This document shows positions 16,541 to 25,270 of a stretch of DNA of 64,000 bases, piece by piece; the first letter of the stretch is position 1, and the number at the start of each line of letters is the position of its first letter. Both the position numbers and the translations under genes were made by a program. This DNA is from an uncultured Acidobacteriaceae bacterium (GTDB lineage: Bacteria; Acidobacteriota; Terriglobia; Terriglobales; Acidobacteriaceae), in contig CAIKND010000157.1 in the NCBI GenBank assembly GCA_903828675.1, forward strand, positions 1-64,000. The letters run 5' to 3'. A model generated the notes under the pieces. It did not search any database. It was not told the DNA's origin and saw only the letters and a list, made by a program, of their open reading frames with translations.

Positions 16541-17017
16541 TTAGTGCCACGCGCCCAGCAGTCGCCGCAACAGCACCATTTCGCCCAAATGGTAGGCATT
16601 ATGGTCGGCGGTGAGCAGTGCCTCCCGCAAAATGGTCTGCCCCTCGCCGTGAGGGATCTTTGCGAAAAGATCTGTGGCTTCGGCGGTCACCAGATCGCAC
16701 ATCCGCTTAAGGTCTTCGCGAAAGCTCGTGACGCTCCGGTCCCACTCTGCTTCGCTTGCCGGGGCCTGTGTTTCGGGCCAATATCCTTCCGGCCAATCGG
16801 GAGATTTATGCTTCGGGTTCACGGAGAATTCCAGGATGTCCCACTGGGCGATTCTCAAATGTTCCAGCAACTCCCAGGGCGAGTGTTCGGCGCCCTTGGG
16901 CGTCTGGCCGCGCAGGCTGGCCGGCAGGTCTTTGATCGCCGCCTCGAAATCCGCGTGCGCTTCCTTACTGGATAGCAGACTCACCAGTTGCTTTCTCAAA
17001 ATGGCTTGATTGGGCAT
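16541..17017 (-). CDS. DinB-family putative metal-dependent protein
   Basis: This 158-residue four-helix-bundle protein is of the DinB/YfiT-like superfamily. Members bind a divalent metal through histidines and include thiol transferases and many uncharacterised proteins. Candidate ligands are the His in LLEHLRIAQWD and the His pair in ADHNAYHLGEM near the C-terminus. The ATG start has GGGGAG upstream. It is convergent with cydB and stands alone. The reaction cannot be assigned from sequence. Confidence 0.8.
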   Translation of the reverse strand: MPNQAILRKQLVSLLSSKEAHADFEAAIKDLPASLRGQTPKGAEHSPWELLEHLRIAQWDILEFSVNPKHKSPDWPEGYWPETQAPASEAEWDRSVTSFREDLKRMCDLVTAEATDLFAKIPHGEGQTILREALLTADHNAYHLGEMVLLRRLLGAWH

Positions 17018-17109
17018 CGTCTCGATCTCCCCTTGTCACGGTGTGCGTACCCCTGAATAGATGCAGAAAGTCGAGGCTCGCGGCGCAAATGTACCGGCAA
17101 GCCATGGAA

Positions 17110-17289
17110 TTACGCTGAAATCGCTTCAATATGGATCAGGCCGCGGGGGGATTTGGTTTCTATTTGCGGTAGGTTGAGCGGGACGGTGGATTTCGACGCA
17201 TCGCGCGCATCCAACCCCTCGGGCGGACAAACTGGCGCGTGGCCCTCGATAAGGACGAGTCGGCGTGCCTCGAAAGGTGTACAAGGCAT
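17110..17289 (-). CDS. Small protein encoded directly behind the DUF4157 gene
   Basis: This 59-residue frame begins 4 bases after the stop codon of the DUF4157 protein and has AAGGA at good spacing before its ATG, so it is probably co-translated. It is Pro-rich, has two cysteines and no signal peptide or membrane segment. I recognise no family. Its position suggests a partner of the upstream protein, for example an immunity or chaperone-like peptide, but that is inference only. Confidence 0.5.
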   Translation of the reverse strand: MPCTPFEARRLVLIEGHAPVCPPEGLDARDASKSTVPLNLPQIETKSPRGLIHIEAISA

Positions 17290-17293
17290 GGGC

Positions 17294-18691
17294 TTATTCC
17301 TTCTTCTCATTCTGCGGCTGGGGCATCGGATAGAGAGACTTCAGGTAGTACTCTCCATTGGGTCCATCCTCGCCGATGACGACCTTCAGCTTTCCGTCGA
17401 CGACTGGATCTTCCTTGATGGTCAATTCCGCCAGCAGCAGGCTGAAAAGCATCGCCGCTCCATCCTGGCTGAATTTGGGCGACCCCTTCACATTTCTTTG
17501 GTAGGCGCAGGGCGCCAGTTCCCGAACAGTTGCGGCAATGTCGAGGAATTTTTGATCGGCGTAGTAGCCCATGCACCCCACACCGCCGGGAAGCAGCCGG
17601 TTGAGTGGGATTATGAACGAGAATCCTTGTTTCGGCCAGTACTCGGCCACCACCTGAAACGGAGTTGGACTACCCGGTGAAGAGTAAGTGATGGTTCCCC
17701 CTCGCTTTCCATGCTTCTCAATGTAGGAATAGAAGAGATGGATTACGCGGCGTGCTACAGAGTCGAATACAGCGCGTGTCTTGAACGCATAAGAGTCGCA
17801 TTTGGCGGGGTCATTCATCAACATCAAGGTGATGGGACTGACACCGATGCAGCGGACGCGGAGGACCATCTCCGCGGTGATATTCGCAGCCGGGAAGACT
17901 TTCAGTTTCTTGGGATCCATCAGGCTCTTGATCTTGATAGATACCTTGTTGATTACTCTTCCTTTCGCGGTGTTATCACGGAAGTCAGTCAGCAGCTGGA
18001 CGCAATCGAGGTTGGTTTTGAACTGCTGCATGCAATGATGCTGAAGTCCGTGGCCAGTCATGATCAACCGTTCGAAGACCGCGTTTCTTGTGGTCTTATC
18101 CACAAACAGAAGCGACTTTTGGTCGGTGGTGGGAAGAAGCGCAAGCAGTCGGCCTCCAAATGCAGGCAGCCTTGCGAGATCTCCGAGCGGAAAGGGAGGG
18201 GGCGACGAACACTGGATCACGCTCTGCGCCTGGAGCGGTCGAGTGGAATCGTCACCAGCGAGCGTAACGGGGAATCCCAAGGCACAACAGGCCCCGGCCA
18301 GCTCGGCTTCGGCTTCAAGAGCAGCATCGTGGACGATCCGGCAGGTGCCGGGCTGTACGGGGACCAGACCGTGGCGCTGCTGAAGGACGTGGGCGAGTTC
18401 GTGTCCGAGGAGTCGCAGACCATCGGGCCGCTCAGGTGCGAAGAATTCTGGCGCGAAATGCAGATGGGACCCGTGTGCGAATGCGGCGGCGCCAAGTTGC
18501 GCGGCTTCCGGCCCGATATGTACGATGACCTCGCCAAAATCAGCCGAGAACAGCTGTTCCATTTGCTTGCGCAGGGCGTAGGGCAAGGGGAAGGAGCAGC
18601 GCGACGTCTGCACCGGCGCGAAGCTGAAGTGATAAAGAGGCAGATTGCCGCCGGAGACGGAGGCCCCGGACGCAGGGGAAGGGAAACTCAT
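17294..18691 (-). CDS. eCIS-core (DUF4157) domain protein with unknown C-terminal domain
   Basis: This 465-residue protein begins with a Pro/Ser-rich segment and then a DUF4157 (eCIS core) domain at about residues 35-107, including LPYALRKQMEQLF and the zinc-protease-like HELAHVLQQRHG (His97, Glu98, His101). Such domains are linked to extracellular contractile injection system cargo and to polymorphic toxins. Residues about 190-465 form a second region I do not recognise, with several cysteines and no signal peptide. The ATG at 18691 follows GGCGAGGT. No sheath, tube, spike or baseplate genes are in the window. It may be a toxin-like effector whose injection machine is elsewhere, or an autonomous peptidase-like protein. 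Confidence 0.82.
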   Translation of the reverse strand: MSFPSPASGASVSGGNLPLYHFSFAPVQTSRCSFPLPYALRKQMEQLFSADFGEVIVHIGPEAAQLGAAAFAHGSHLHFAPEFFAPERPDGLRLLGHELAHVLQQRHGLVPVQPGTCRIVHDAALEAEAELAGACCALGFPVTLAGDDSTRPLQAQSVIQCSSPPPFPLGDLARLPAFGGRLLALLPTTDQKSLLFVDKTTRNAVFERLIMTGHGLQHHCMQQFKTNLDCVQLLTDFRDNTAKGRVINKVSIKIKSLMDPKKLKVFPAANITAEMVLRVRCIGVSPITLMLMNDPAKCDSYAFKTRAVFDSVARRVIHLFYSYIEKHGKRGGTITYSSPGSPTPFQVVAEYWPKQGFSFIIPLNRLLPGGVGCMGYYADQKFLDIAATVRELAPCAYQRNVKGSPKFSQDGAAMLFSLLLAELTIKEDPVVDGKLKVVIGEDGPNGEYYLKSLYPMPQPQNEKKE

Positions 18692-18883
18692 GTGATACCT
18701 CGCCGTAGACCGTGGATGGGGAATTGCCAAAGTGCTGGCGGTGTGGGCAAGTGTAGCACAGAATGTGATGGGTATAGGTTGCGCGGTCTGCTGCGGGATT
18801 GGGCCTGGATTCGGGGCTCACAGGCCGCGGATCCAGTAGGACGAGCAACGCCAGCCGAAAGCTCAAAATGCGCCAGACCAACC

Positions 18884-18924
18884 AACGAAGCGCGGACAGA
18901 AGATCTTCCGAACTTCGTTGGCTG
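18884..18924 (-). terminator. Hairpin behind the radical SAM gene
   Basis: CCAACGAAG and CTTCGTTGG form a 9-bp stem with a 20-base loop, 44 bases past the radical SAM stop codon. There is no clear U-tract. The 18692-18967 gap shows nothing else. Confidence 0.4.
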
Positions 18925-18967
18925 GCGGGGTGCGGTGACTTTACTGCGCCACGGCTAGAGAAACTGG

Positions 18968-20182
18968 TTACAGCGTGACCAGGGTTCCTGTCGGCGCCGC
19001 TTCGCGGAAGGCTTCTGCCTCCTGCTCCAATTGCGCGTCCCAGTTCTTGGGCTGATAAATACAGCAGGGCTCCTGGGCAAGCGGATCGCCCGTCACCGCA
19101 TAGGCGCGCGCGCGAGAACCACCGCAGATCTCCTTATACTCGCAGGCTCCGCACTTGCCTTCAAGCAGGCTGGTGTCGCGCAGCGATTTGAAAATAGGCG
19201 CGTTGCGGTAAATCTCGGCCAAGGGCGTCTGCTTCACATTCCCGGCGTGGATGGGCAAAAATCCGCTCGGGTATACGTTACCCACGTGCGAGATGAACAT
19301 GAAGCCTTTGCCGTCGTTGACGCGGCGCGTGGCCCAACTAGCGGTGCGGGTCTTGGCGTCGGCGGTGGGTGCGCCGGGCTCATAAGCGGCCGAGGCAGCG
19401 TGCGGATGTCCATGGCCGTGGCCCATCTTGCGTTCTTCCAGGTTGTGCTGCAAAAGGTAGCGCCGGTAGTGCATGGCCTCGGTCGTCTTGATCTGGAAGC
19501 TGACGCGATGCGAAAGCTCGTAGATCTTTCCGAAAACCTGCTCGAATTCGTCTCCCGAGAGCAGATCGTCCAGCTGGCCGCGGCCCACCGGAACCAGGAA
19601 AAACACGTTCCACATGACGATGGCGAGCTTCTCAAAAAGAGCGCAGAGACTGTCGAGGTCGTGCGCGTTGTGGCGGCTGATGGTGGTGTGTACCTGGATC
19701 GGAATGCCGGCTTCGTTGGCCCACTCGATGGCCTGAATGGTGCGCGCATAGGCGCCCGGAAGGCCGCGGAAGGTGTCGTGAATCTCGGGGGTCGAGCCGT
19801 CCAGCGAGATGCCGAGCCGGACCAGGCCGGCCTCTTTGAGCTTGAAGATGGCTTCGCGCGTCAGCAGCGGCGTCGCGCTCGGGGTCAGTGCCACCTGCAC
19901 GCCCTTGTCGGCGGCGTAGTGAATCAGCTCGAAAACGTCTTTGCGCTTCATCGGATCGCCGCCCGTAAACACGAAGATGGGAATCTTCATGTCAGCGATC
20001 TGGTCAATCAGGGCCTTGCCTTCGGCGTTGGAGAGCTCGTCAGGGTGTGCCATAGGCTGGGCTGCGGCACGGCAGTGCTTGCAGGCCAGGTCACAGGACT
20101 GTGTGATCTCCCAAATTGCGAGGAAGGGTGTTTCGTCAAAATTAAGCCCGCCACGAGCGGGAATATTGGTCATCGGCTGCAT
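18968..20182 (-). CDS. Radical SAM/SPASM protein (TIGR04053-like, heme-maturation-like)
   Basis: This 404-residue radical SAM enzyme has the [4Fe-4S] motif CDLACKHC near residue 32, the FTGGDPMKRKD motif, and a C-terminal SPASM-type cysteine region (CGACEYKEICGGSRARAY...CCIY). It resembles TIGR04053-like proteins, related to NirJ/AhbC/AhbD enzymes that modify heme precursors. The ATG at 20182 has a perfect AGGAGG; an in-frame extension of 51 codons upstream has no ribosome site. A His/Gly-rich loop (GHGHGHPH) before the SPASM part is unusual and could bind metal. A CRP/FNR-type site lies 185 bp upstream, consistent with a role in low-oxygen heme or peptide chemistry. The substrate is unknown. 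Confidence 0.85.
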   Translation of the reverse strand: MQPMTNIPARGGLNFDETPFLAIWEITQSCDLACKHCRAAAQPMAHPDELSNAEGKALIDQIADMKIPIFVFTGGDPMKRKDVFELIHYAADKGVQVALTPSATPLLTREAIFKLKEAGLVRLGISLDGSTPEIHDTFRGLPGAYARTIQAIEWANEAGIPIQVHTTISRHNAHDLDSLCALFEKLAIVMWNVFFLVPVGRGQLDDLLSGDEFEQVFGKIYELSHRVSFQIKTTEAMHYRRYLLQHNLEERKMGHGHGHPHAASAAYEPGAPTADAKTRTASWATRRVNDGKGFMFISHVGNVYPSGFLPIHAGNVKQTPLAEIYRNAPIFKSLRDTSLLEGKCGACEYKEICGGSRARAYAVTGDPLAQEPCCIYQPKNWDAQLEQEAEAFREAAPTGTLVTL

Positions 20183-20366
20183 ACGGCCTCCTGGGAATCG
20201 CGGCATGCCGGCCCGGGAACGGGTGCGGCACTGGGGATGGAGCGGTTCTCGGTTCCTAAAGAAAACAAAGGCACTGCCGAAAGACTCTAGCAGTACCCTG
20301 AACTGGAATACCGTTCCAGGGGGCCACGATTCCACTCCAGAAGATCAGGAATGACACAGAATGGGA

Positions 20367-20382
20367 TGTGATTGGGATCACT
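20367..20382. promoter_or_regulatory. CRP/FNR-type site TGTGATTGGGATCACT between the radical SAM gene and the universal stress gene
   Basis: TGTGA-N6-TCACT lies in a 450-bp divergent gap, 185 bp from the radical SAM start and about 250 bp from the universal stress start. Either gene could be the target. No other feature stands out in the gap. Confidence 0.6.
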
Positions 20383-20632
20383 TTACCTGTCGACATGGCG
20401 GCCCCGATTGTTCCGTATGGACAAAATTTCGAAAAGAGGGCACAATTTGGGTCCGGCTAACGAATGTACTGCAATGCGCATCTATGTTGGCAGTGGTTGC
20501 AGTGCCGGAGTATTGGAAAGCCGCAGTATCGTCTGTGGATCGAGTGAGCTAACTCACAGCCGCGTGTGCGGCCGGGCACCGCAAAGCAAACTGCCGTTTG
20601 TCATAGTTTGACCGCACCTCCAGGAGGTTCCC

Positions 20633-21592
20633 ATGGCAGTCGTAATGAAGCCAGGATGGAGCAAGCCCTCCACCCTCCTCTTTGCCTCAGAGATTCCCGC
20701 AAATGAAAAGGCGTTCAGCTTTGCCCTGGCGCAAGCCAAGGAGTTTGGCGCGGATCTCATTATCTTTCACGCATATGACACGCTGGTGGTGGCCGCATCG
20801 GAGACCTCGGGAATCCGCTACTACGACTATGCGGCGGCCGCCCGCGCTGAAAAGCATCAACTTGAGCCGATGGCAAGGCGCGCCCAGGAAGCAGGGATTA
20901 ACTGCGAAATAGTCGCACGGCCCGGATTGGCCGCTGACCAGATCCTGGCCTTTCTGCGCGAGCGCGAGATCGATCGTATCGTCATGGGCACGCACTCTCC
21001 TGGGCCTATCGGCAAACTGCTGGTGGGTTCGGTGGCCGAGGCCGTTTTGCGCACTGCCAAGACGCCGGTCTTCATCGTCGGGCCAGACGTTGTGGACGGT
21101 TCGTATCGCAACTTCGCCACACGCACCATACTGTGCGCCGTAAGACTGCAGGAGGCCAGCAATGTGGTGGCCGGCTTTGCCGCGGAGTTGGCAGCCGAGC
21201 ACAACGCCCGCCTGATTCTGCAGCACGTGATCCGCCCCCAGGAGCGCGCGGAGATTCTGGCCGGTCGCTCTCTGGATGACATTGAGAAGGACCTGATGAA
21301 GCTGATTCCGGCCAAGTTGCAGGGAAAAATCGCGATACAGACGATCGTGGTGCCCGGCGACCCCACTGAGGAATTGCTCTATCAGAGCAGGGCTCAGCAG
21401 GCGGACCTGATTGTGCTGGGTGCGCAGGGTGCATCTGCCTTTGCCGCCATAACGCGCCACGGCGTGGTTTACAAGGTGCTGGCCCACACGCAATGCCCGG
21501 TCATCACGCTTTCGCCGGTGGTTCTGGCCGCGTGCGGCGCAAAGTCGCAGAAGACGCAACCGGCCGAAGCCTACATGGCCGGCGTTTTCTAG
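20633..21592 (+). CDS. Tandem-domain universal stress protein (UspA family)
   Basis: This 319-residue cytoplasmic protein contains two UspA domains (about 10-150 and 160-300). The first has a well-formed nucleotide-binding motif, VMGTHSPGPIGKLLVGSVAE. The second (VLGAQGASAFAAI...) is degenerate. Tandem Usp proteins support survival under stress or growth arrest and are often induced by low oxygen. CCAGGAGG precedes the ATG. A hairpin follows the stop, so it is monocistronic. The upstream CRP/FNR-type site may link it to the oxygen-related regulon. Confidence 0.92.
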   Translation: MAVVMKPGWSKPSTLLFASEIPANEKAFSFALAQAKEFGADLIIFHAYDTLVVAASETSGIRYYDYAAAARAEKHQLEPMARRAQEAGINCEIVARPGLAADQILAFLREREIDRIVMGTHSPGPIGKLLVGSVAEAVLRTAKTPVFIVGPDVVDGSYRNFATRTILCAVRLQEASNVVAGFAAELAAEHNARLILQHVIRPQERAEILAGRSLDDIEKDLMKLIPAKLQGKIAIQTIVVPGDPTEELLYQSRAQQADLIVLGAQGASAFAAITRHGVVYKVLAHTQCPVITLSPVVLAACGAKSQKTQPAEAYMAGVF

Positions 21593-21604
21593 ATTGTTGA
21601 TTTC

Positions 21605-21645
21605 AAAGGGTGGATCATCCTCCCAGGGATGATCCGCCCTTTGCG
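21605..21645 (+). terminator. Rho-independent terminator after the universal stress gene
   Basis: AAAGGGTGGATCATC pairs with GATGATCCGCCCTTT around a short loop, followed by GCGATTTT. The rest of the gap up to 21919 shows nothing recognisable. Confidence 0.75.
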
Positions 21646-21919
21646 ATTTTGACTCTCTATCGATCACATGCGCGTTCCTTGTCTCCCGCACTCAATGCTG
21701 CTGCGCGCCTTTGCTCCGGATGCTATGGGGCTGAGCTAAAGCATGCAGCTACAGCACTCTTGCTCAGGCTTGATCCGTTCTCGATTCCCGCCAGCCTGTA
21801 AACCTCAAAGAAAAGGATGACCTTCCGTGCGAAATCGCGCGCTGAGCAATCGATGTGGTCCATTTGATACGGCGGCCCGGTGGGACTTCGTGAGGAACTG
21901 ACAATATGAGGTGGAAAAG

Positions 21920-22183
21920 ATGAACAACGACAGAGTAAAGGGCGCGATCGACGAAGCAGTGGGAAGCGCCAAGCGTCACGTTGGCAGCATGACTGGCAAT
22001 ACGCGGATCGAGGTAGAAGGCGCAGTTCAACAAGTAAAGGGCAAATTTGAGACGACCGTTGGCAAAGTGAAGGATGCGGTTCACGAGGCCAAGGACCACA
22101 TCGTTGCTCAGAACAGAAAAGACGAAGAAGCCAAACACGCTCATGACGAAGTCATCCTCGTGAAGGAAGCCCCCATTTTTTAG
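21920..22183 (+). CDS. CsbD-like stress protein
   Basis: This 87-residue hydrophilic, charge-rich protein is of the CsbD family. It has the typical MNNDRVKGAIDEAVGSAK start and a second copy-like segment, EVEGAVQQVKGKFETTVGKVKDAV. CsbD proteins are small stress-induced proteins of unclear biochemistry. GAGGTGG precedes the ATG at 21920. It lies downstream of the universal stress gene but after a terminator, so it is probably expressed separately. Confidence 0.9.
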   Translation: MNNDRVKGAIDEAVGSAKRHVGSMTGNTRIEVEGAVQQVKGKFETTVGKVKDAVHEAKDHIVAQNRKDEEAKHAHDEVILVKEAPIF

Positions 22184-22199
22184 TCCTGGCAGGTATCAG

Positions 22200-22250
22200 G
22201 CCGGGAAAGGCATATTCAATTGATCCATGAAGTGAATGTGCTTTCCCGGC
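22200..22250 (+). terminator. Long hairpin after csbD
   Basis: GCCGGGAAAG and CTTTCCCGGC form a perfect 10-bp stem, extended by CATATTCA/TGAATGTG inside. There is no U-tract, so it may stabilise the 3' end or act as a small structured RNA. The gap from 22251 to 22496 holds nothing else I can support. Confidence 0.5.
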
Positions 22251-22496
22251 ACCACAACGGATGAGGTCATTTCCTGATAAATCCTGCCTGAACTTCGGCA
22301 ATTCCCGGAGATGAGGGGATGAAATGTCATGGAATCGCAATATGTGTCCGGGTATACTGTCGCTAGGCAGCGTGCATTTGCGGCGCTTCCCCAAGTGAGG
22401 TGCGTCTTCCGCAGGGACTCCGGTTCACTGACGTTCGACGTTCCGCCATCGGAGATTTCGCGGTGGCGCGCTGTGGCTCGCGTGCTTCGAAGTCCC

Positions 22497-23381
22497 ATGG
22501 ATGCCCTGGGTTGTGCCCTCCTCCCGGCCTCCTGTACTCTCTGCGGCTCCCCTCTGCCGCAGATCTCTTCCGTGCCAATTTGTGATGTTTGCTGGACTGA
22601 GTTTCCTGTCCAGAATGACCTCGTGTGTGTGCGCTGCGGCGACACTTTGCATGCGCCAGCGGAAATCACAGGCTTCGTGTTATGCCGGGCTTGCCGCCTG
22701 GCCCCGCCTCCTTTTGTACGCGCTGTTGCCTACGGACCCTATCAGGGGCGCATGAAGGAGGCCATCCACGCGCTCAAGTACGACCGCCTGCACCCCACGG
22801 CCCGCGGGCTGGGCCGCATGCTGGCCGAAGCCATCTCCCAACTGGCTGCGGAGGCGCCACCCGAGATGCTGGTGGTTCCGGTTCCGCTGCACCAGTCGAA
22901 ATATGCGCAACGAGGCTTCAACCAGGCGCGGTCGCTGGCAGAGTATGCACTGGCATATTTGCGCAAGAGCCATCCGCAGTGGCGGCTTACGCTGGCTTCA
23001 AGCACGCTGATGCGCCTGCGCGCCACGGAAAGCCAAACTGGACTGACACCCCGCATGCGGCGCTTGAACGTGCGCGGTGCTTTCATGGTTTCCGATCTTT
23101 CCGCCGTTAACGGGAAGCACGTGTTGGTTATCGACGACATTTTCACCACCGGCGCAACCGTTCGCGCCGCGGCCCAGGTGTTGGTCCGGGCCGGAGCCGC
23201 CTCAGTTTGGGTGGCTACGCTGGCAAGGGCAAGGCGCATCAACGACTTCAAACAAGGCGAGTTCATTCGGGGCGATTCATTTCAGGATGAAACGGACATT
23301 CAAGAGCAAGCCGGCAATTTGCCGGTAACAAGTTCGCGGGGAGCAAGCAGGTTTTCATCGCACGACCATCCATCTTTTTGA
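22497..23381 (+). CDS. comF: ComF-family phosphoribosyltransferase-like protein
   Basis: This protein of about 294 residues has an N-terminal zinc-ribbon-like region (CTLCG...CDVC...CVRCGD...CRAC) and a C-terminal phosphoribosyltransferase fold with the PRPP loop VLVIDDIFTTGATV. ComF proteins support natural transformation and DNA uptake or processing in several bacteria. The in-frame ATG at 22497 is chosen because it precedes the conserved LLPASCTLCG block; the frame also runs back to 22329 without a clear ribosome site. The last ~40 residues are polar and not conserved-looking. It lies upstream of the HNH nuclease gene with 14 bases between. Confidence 0.85.
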   Translation: MDALGCALLPASCTLCGSPLPQISSVPICDVCWTEFPVQNDLVCVRCGDTLHAPAEITGFVLCRACRLAPPPFVRAVAYGPYQGRMKEAIHALKYDRLHPTARGLGRMLAEAISQLAAEAPPEMLVVPVPLHQSKYAQRGFNQARSLAEYALAYLRKSHPQWRLTLASSTLMRLRATESQTGLTPRMRRLNVRGAFMVSDLSAVNGKHVLVIDDIFTTGATVRAAAQVLVRAGAASVWVATLARARRINDFKQGEFIRGDSFQDETDIQEQAGNLPVTSSRGASRFSSHDHPSF

Positions 23382-23395
23382 CGAGGGGTTAAGAG

Positions 23396-24022
23396 ATGTC
23401 GCTGGGAAAAGCAATGATTCATGCGCGCAAGCAGAAGTCCATGGCCAGGGCCGCGGTAATGGCCGGCGACAACGCGGCTGGACAGTACAGCGTTCAAGCC
23501 ACACACATGTTGCAGATGCCGGTTCTGGTGCTCAATGCATCTTATGAGCCCATCAATATTTGTGGCGCTCGGCGGGCACTCGTACTGGTGCTCAAGGGCA
23601 TTGCCCGCACGGAGGAGGAACACGGCCTCACCTTCCATGCCCAGCGTAGCCGCATCGCCATGCCCTCGGTAATCCGCCTGCTGGAGTACCGGCGCATTCC
23701 CCACCAGACACGCGCTCTCTCGCGCAAGAACATCCTGCTGCGTGATCGCAACACCTGCCAGTATTGCGGCGAGGTGCTGCCCCCTGGCGAACTGACGCTT
23801 GACCACGTAATTCCCCGGTCGCGGGGCGGCAACTCAACCTGGGAAAATCTTGTGGCCTGCTGTCACTCATGCAACCGCCGCAAGGGCAACCGCATATTGA
23901 ACGAGATCGACGACATGATCCTGCTGCGCGATCCCAGGCCTTTTTCGCTGCACACCAGCCGCCAGATTATGCGCATGCTGGGACGCGGAGACGATCGCTG
24001 GCGGAAGTATCTCTTTTATTGA
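23396..24022 (+). CDS. HNH endonuclease
   Basis: This 208-residue protein has a C-terminal HNH nuclease domain: CQYCG, then [13 protein letters not shown] with the catalytic His, then [16 protein letters not shown] with the second zinc-binding cysteine pair. The N-terminal half ([23 protein letters not shown]) is typical of the widespread bacterial HNH family. GAGGGG precedes the ATG. It follows comF closely and may be co-transcribed. The DNA target and biological role are unknown. Confidence 0.9.
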   Translation: MSLGKAMIHARKQKSMARAAVMAGDNAAGQYSVQATHMLQMPVLVLNASYEPINICGARRALVLVLKGIARTEEEHGLTFHAQRSRIAMPSVIRLLEYRRIPHQTRALSRKNILLRDRNTCQYCGEVLPPGELTLDHVIPRSRGGNSTWENLVACCHSCNRRKGNRILNEIDDMILLRDPRPFSLHTSRQIMRMLGRGDDRWRKYLFY

Positions 24023-24118
24023 AGGGAACGCTTCCCCCCGGGTTGGTCAGGCCACAAGCGATTGCCTCACCACAGCTCTGTGGGTAGTTGGTTCCATTTG
24101 TATCAAGATACATAGACG

Positions 24119-24997
24119 CTACTTCTTCGGTGCATTGGGTTGCGGGGTTGGCTGCCTGTCCGGGTTGGTGATGTCCTGACCCTCGTAAATCACCTTGATG
24201 GTGGAGCCGTACTGCTTGTAATCGGAGTACTTGACGGTATCCCGCATGTGAACGTCGTCGGGCATATTTCCACTGCCACCGGCAAAGTGGAGGATACCCT
24301 CGCCCTTGGTGTAGACCGGAAACCAGTAGTGGCCGTCCACCTGCTGCCGCCACGTCATGAAGGGCGGATGAAGGTCCTCGCTGTTCTTGCGGGTGTCGTC
24401 AGGAACCATGCGGCCGTTGGTCACCACGATCTGTAGATCGGTTGCGTCCACCCAGATGCGGCCGAGAAAGTAGCGCATCTTCTTTTCGATCACCTTGGGA
24501 GCGATATCGAAGGCGTAGCAGTCCACCTCGTCCACCTGCTGCCTGCCCACATACTTTACGTCGTATTGGGTAATCTCCTCAGTGGTCAGCACGAAGGGGT
24601 AGCCCTTCTGGATATCCTGCAGATCTGAAGGCGACATCATGACACGCTGCAAGGTATTCTGCGGGGCGTAGACCGCCTTCTCGGTGCGCTTGCCGGTGGA
24701 GTCGAACATGACGTCGTCCACCTCGTACCACTCGCCGTCCACCTTGTTCTCATCGTCGATGGTCTGCACGCGTGCAATGCGGCGGTAGGTATAGTGATTG
24801 AGTGCCTGCTGGAACTCGCTTTCCTTGGCGGCGAACTGGCGGATGATCTCTTCCGGCGCAATGGCCGGCGCGGCGATGTCCATGTGCCCGAAGCCCGAAT
24901 CAAGCGGCATGGGCGTAAAACTGTCCTTGTTCTGTGCCGATACGGCCAGGGCGCACCCTGCGGCTGCCACCAACACTATCCACCAATGATTTCTCAC
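24119..24997 (-). CDS. Exported protein, lipoprotein-sorting-like fold
   Basis: This protein of about 292 residues has an N-terminal signal peptide (NHWWIVLVAAAGCALAVSAQ) and a body rich in beta-strand-like segments (YTYRRIARVQTID, GEWYEVDDVMFD, RYFLGRIWVDATDLQIVVTNG), suggesting a LolA/LolB-like half-barrel. Such proteins are common in Acidobacteria and of unknown function. The GTG at 24997 has GAGGAGA upstream; a TTG at 25030 would also give a usable start. It stands alone, divergent from the kinase-like gene. The C-terminus is Pro-rich (PDRQPTPQPNAPKK). Confidence 0.7.
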   Translation of the reverse strand: MRNHWWIVLVAAAGCALAVSAQNKDSFTPMPLDSGFGHMDIAAPAIAPEEIIRQFAAKESEFQQALNHYTYRRIARVQTIDDENKVDGEWYEVDDVMFDSTGKRTEKAVYAPQNTLQRVMMSPSDLQDIQKGYPFVLTTEEITQYDVKYVGRQQVDEVDCYAFDIAPKVIEKKMRYFLGRIWVDATDLQIVVTNGRMVPDDTRKNSEDLHPPFMTWRQQVDGHYWFPVYTKGEGILHFAGGSGNMPDDVHMRDTVKYSDYKQYGSTIKVIYEGQDITNPDRQPTPQPNAPKK

Positions 24998-25233
24998 CCT
25001 TGTGTCTCTCCTCTCGTCGCTCGCACGCAAAAACCAATCGCGAAGGCGGGGTCCGCTGCATCAAGGCGTCAACTGCAACTTTAGACGCATATACACGGCC
25101 TTCGAGAGGTTTCAGAATCTTAGTTTGGGGTACTTTGCCGCAGTTCGATCGGCAAAAGACCCTCTGGCGGTCCGTCTACTGTAGTTGCTACACTAAACAG
25201 ATCCGCATCCAAAAGGGTCAAGCCATTCACATT

Positions 25234-25253
25234 TTCCGTCGATGTTGACGGAA
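25234..25253 (+). promoter_or_regulatory. 5'-leader hairpin next to the ribosome site of the kinase-like gene
   Basis: TTCCGTC and GACGGAA form a 7-bp stem with a 6-base loop, ending against the GGAG 14 bases before the ATG at 25271. It could modulate translation. Confidence 0.35.
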
Positions 25254-25270
25254 GGAGATTCACGGCTTCC

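Noticed and set aside
17711-18958. Long open frame on the plus strand across the DUF4157 gene
   Set aside because: It is antisense to a gene with clear domain motifs and has no recognisable family of its own.
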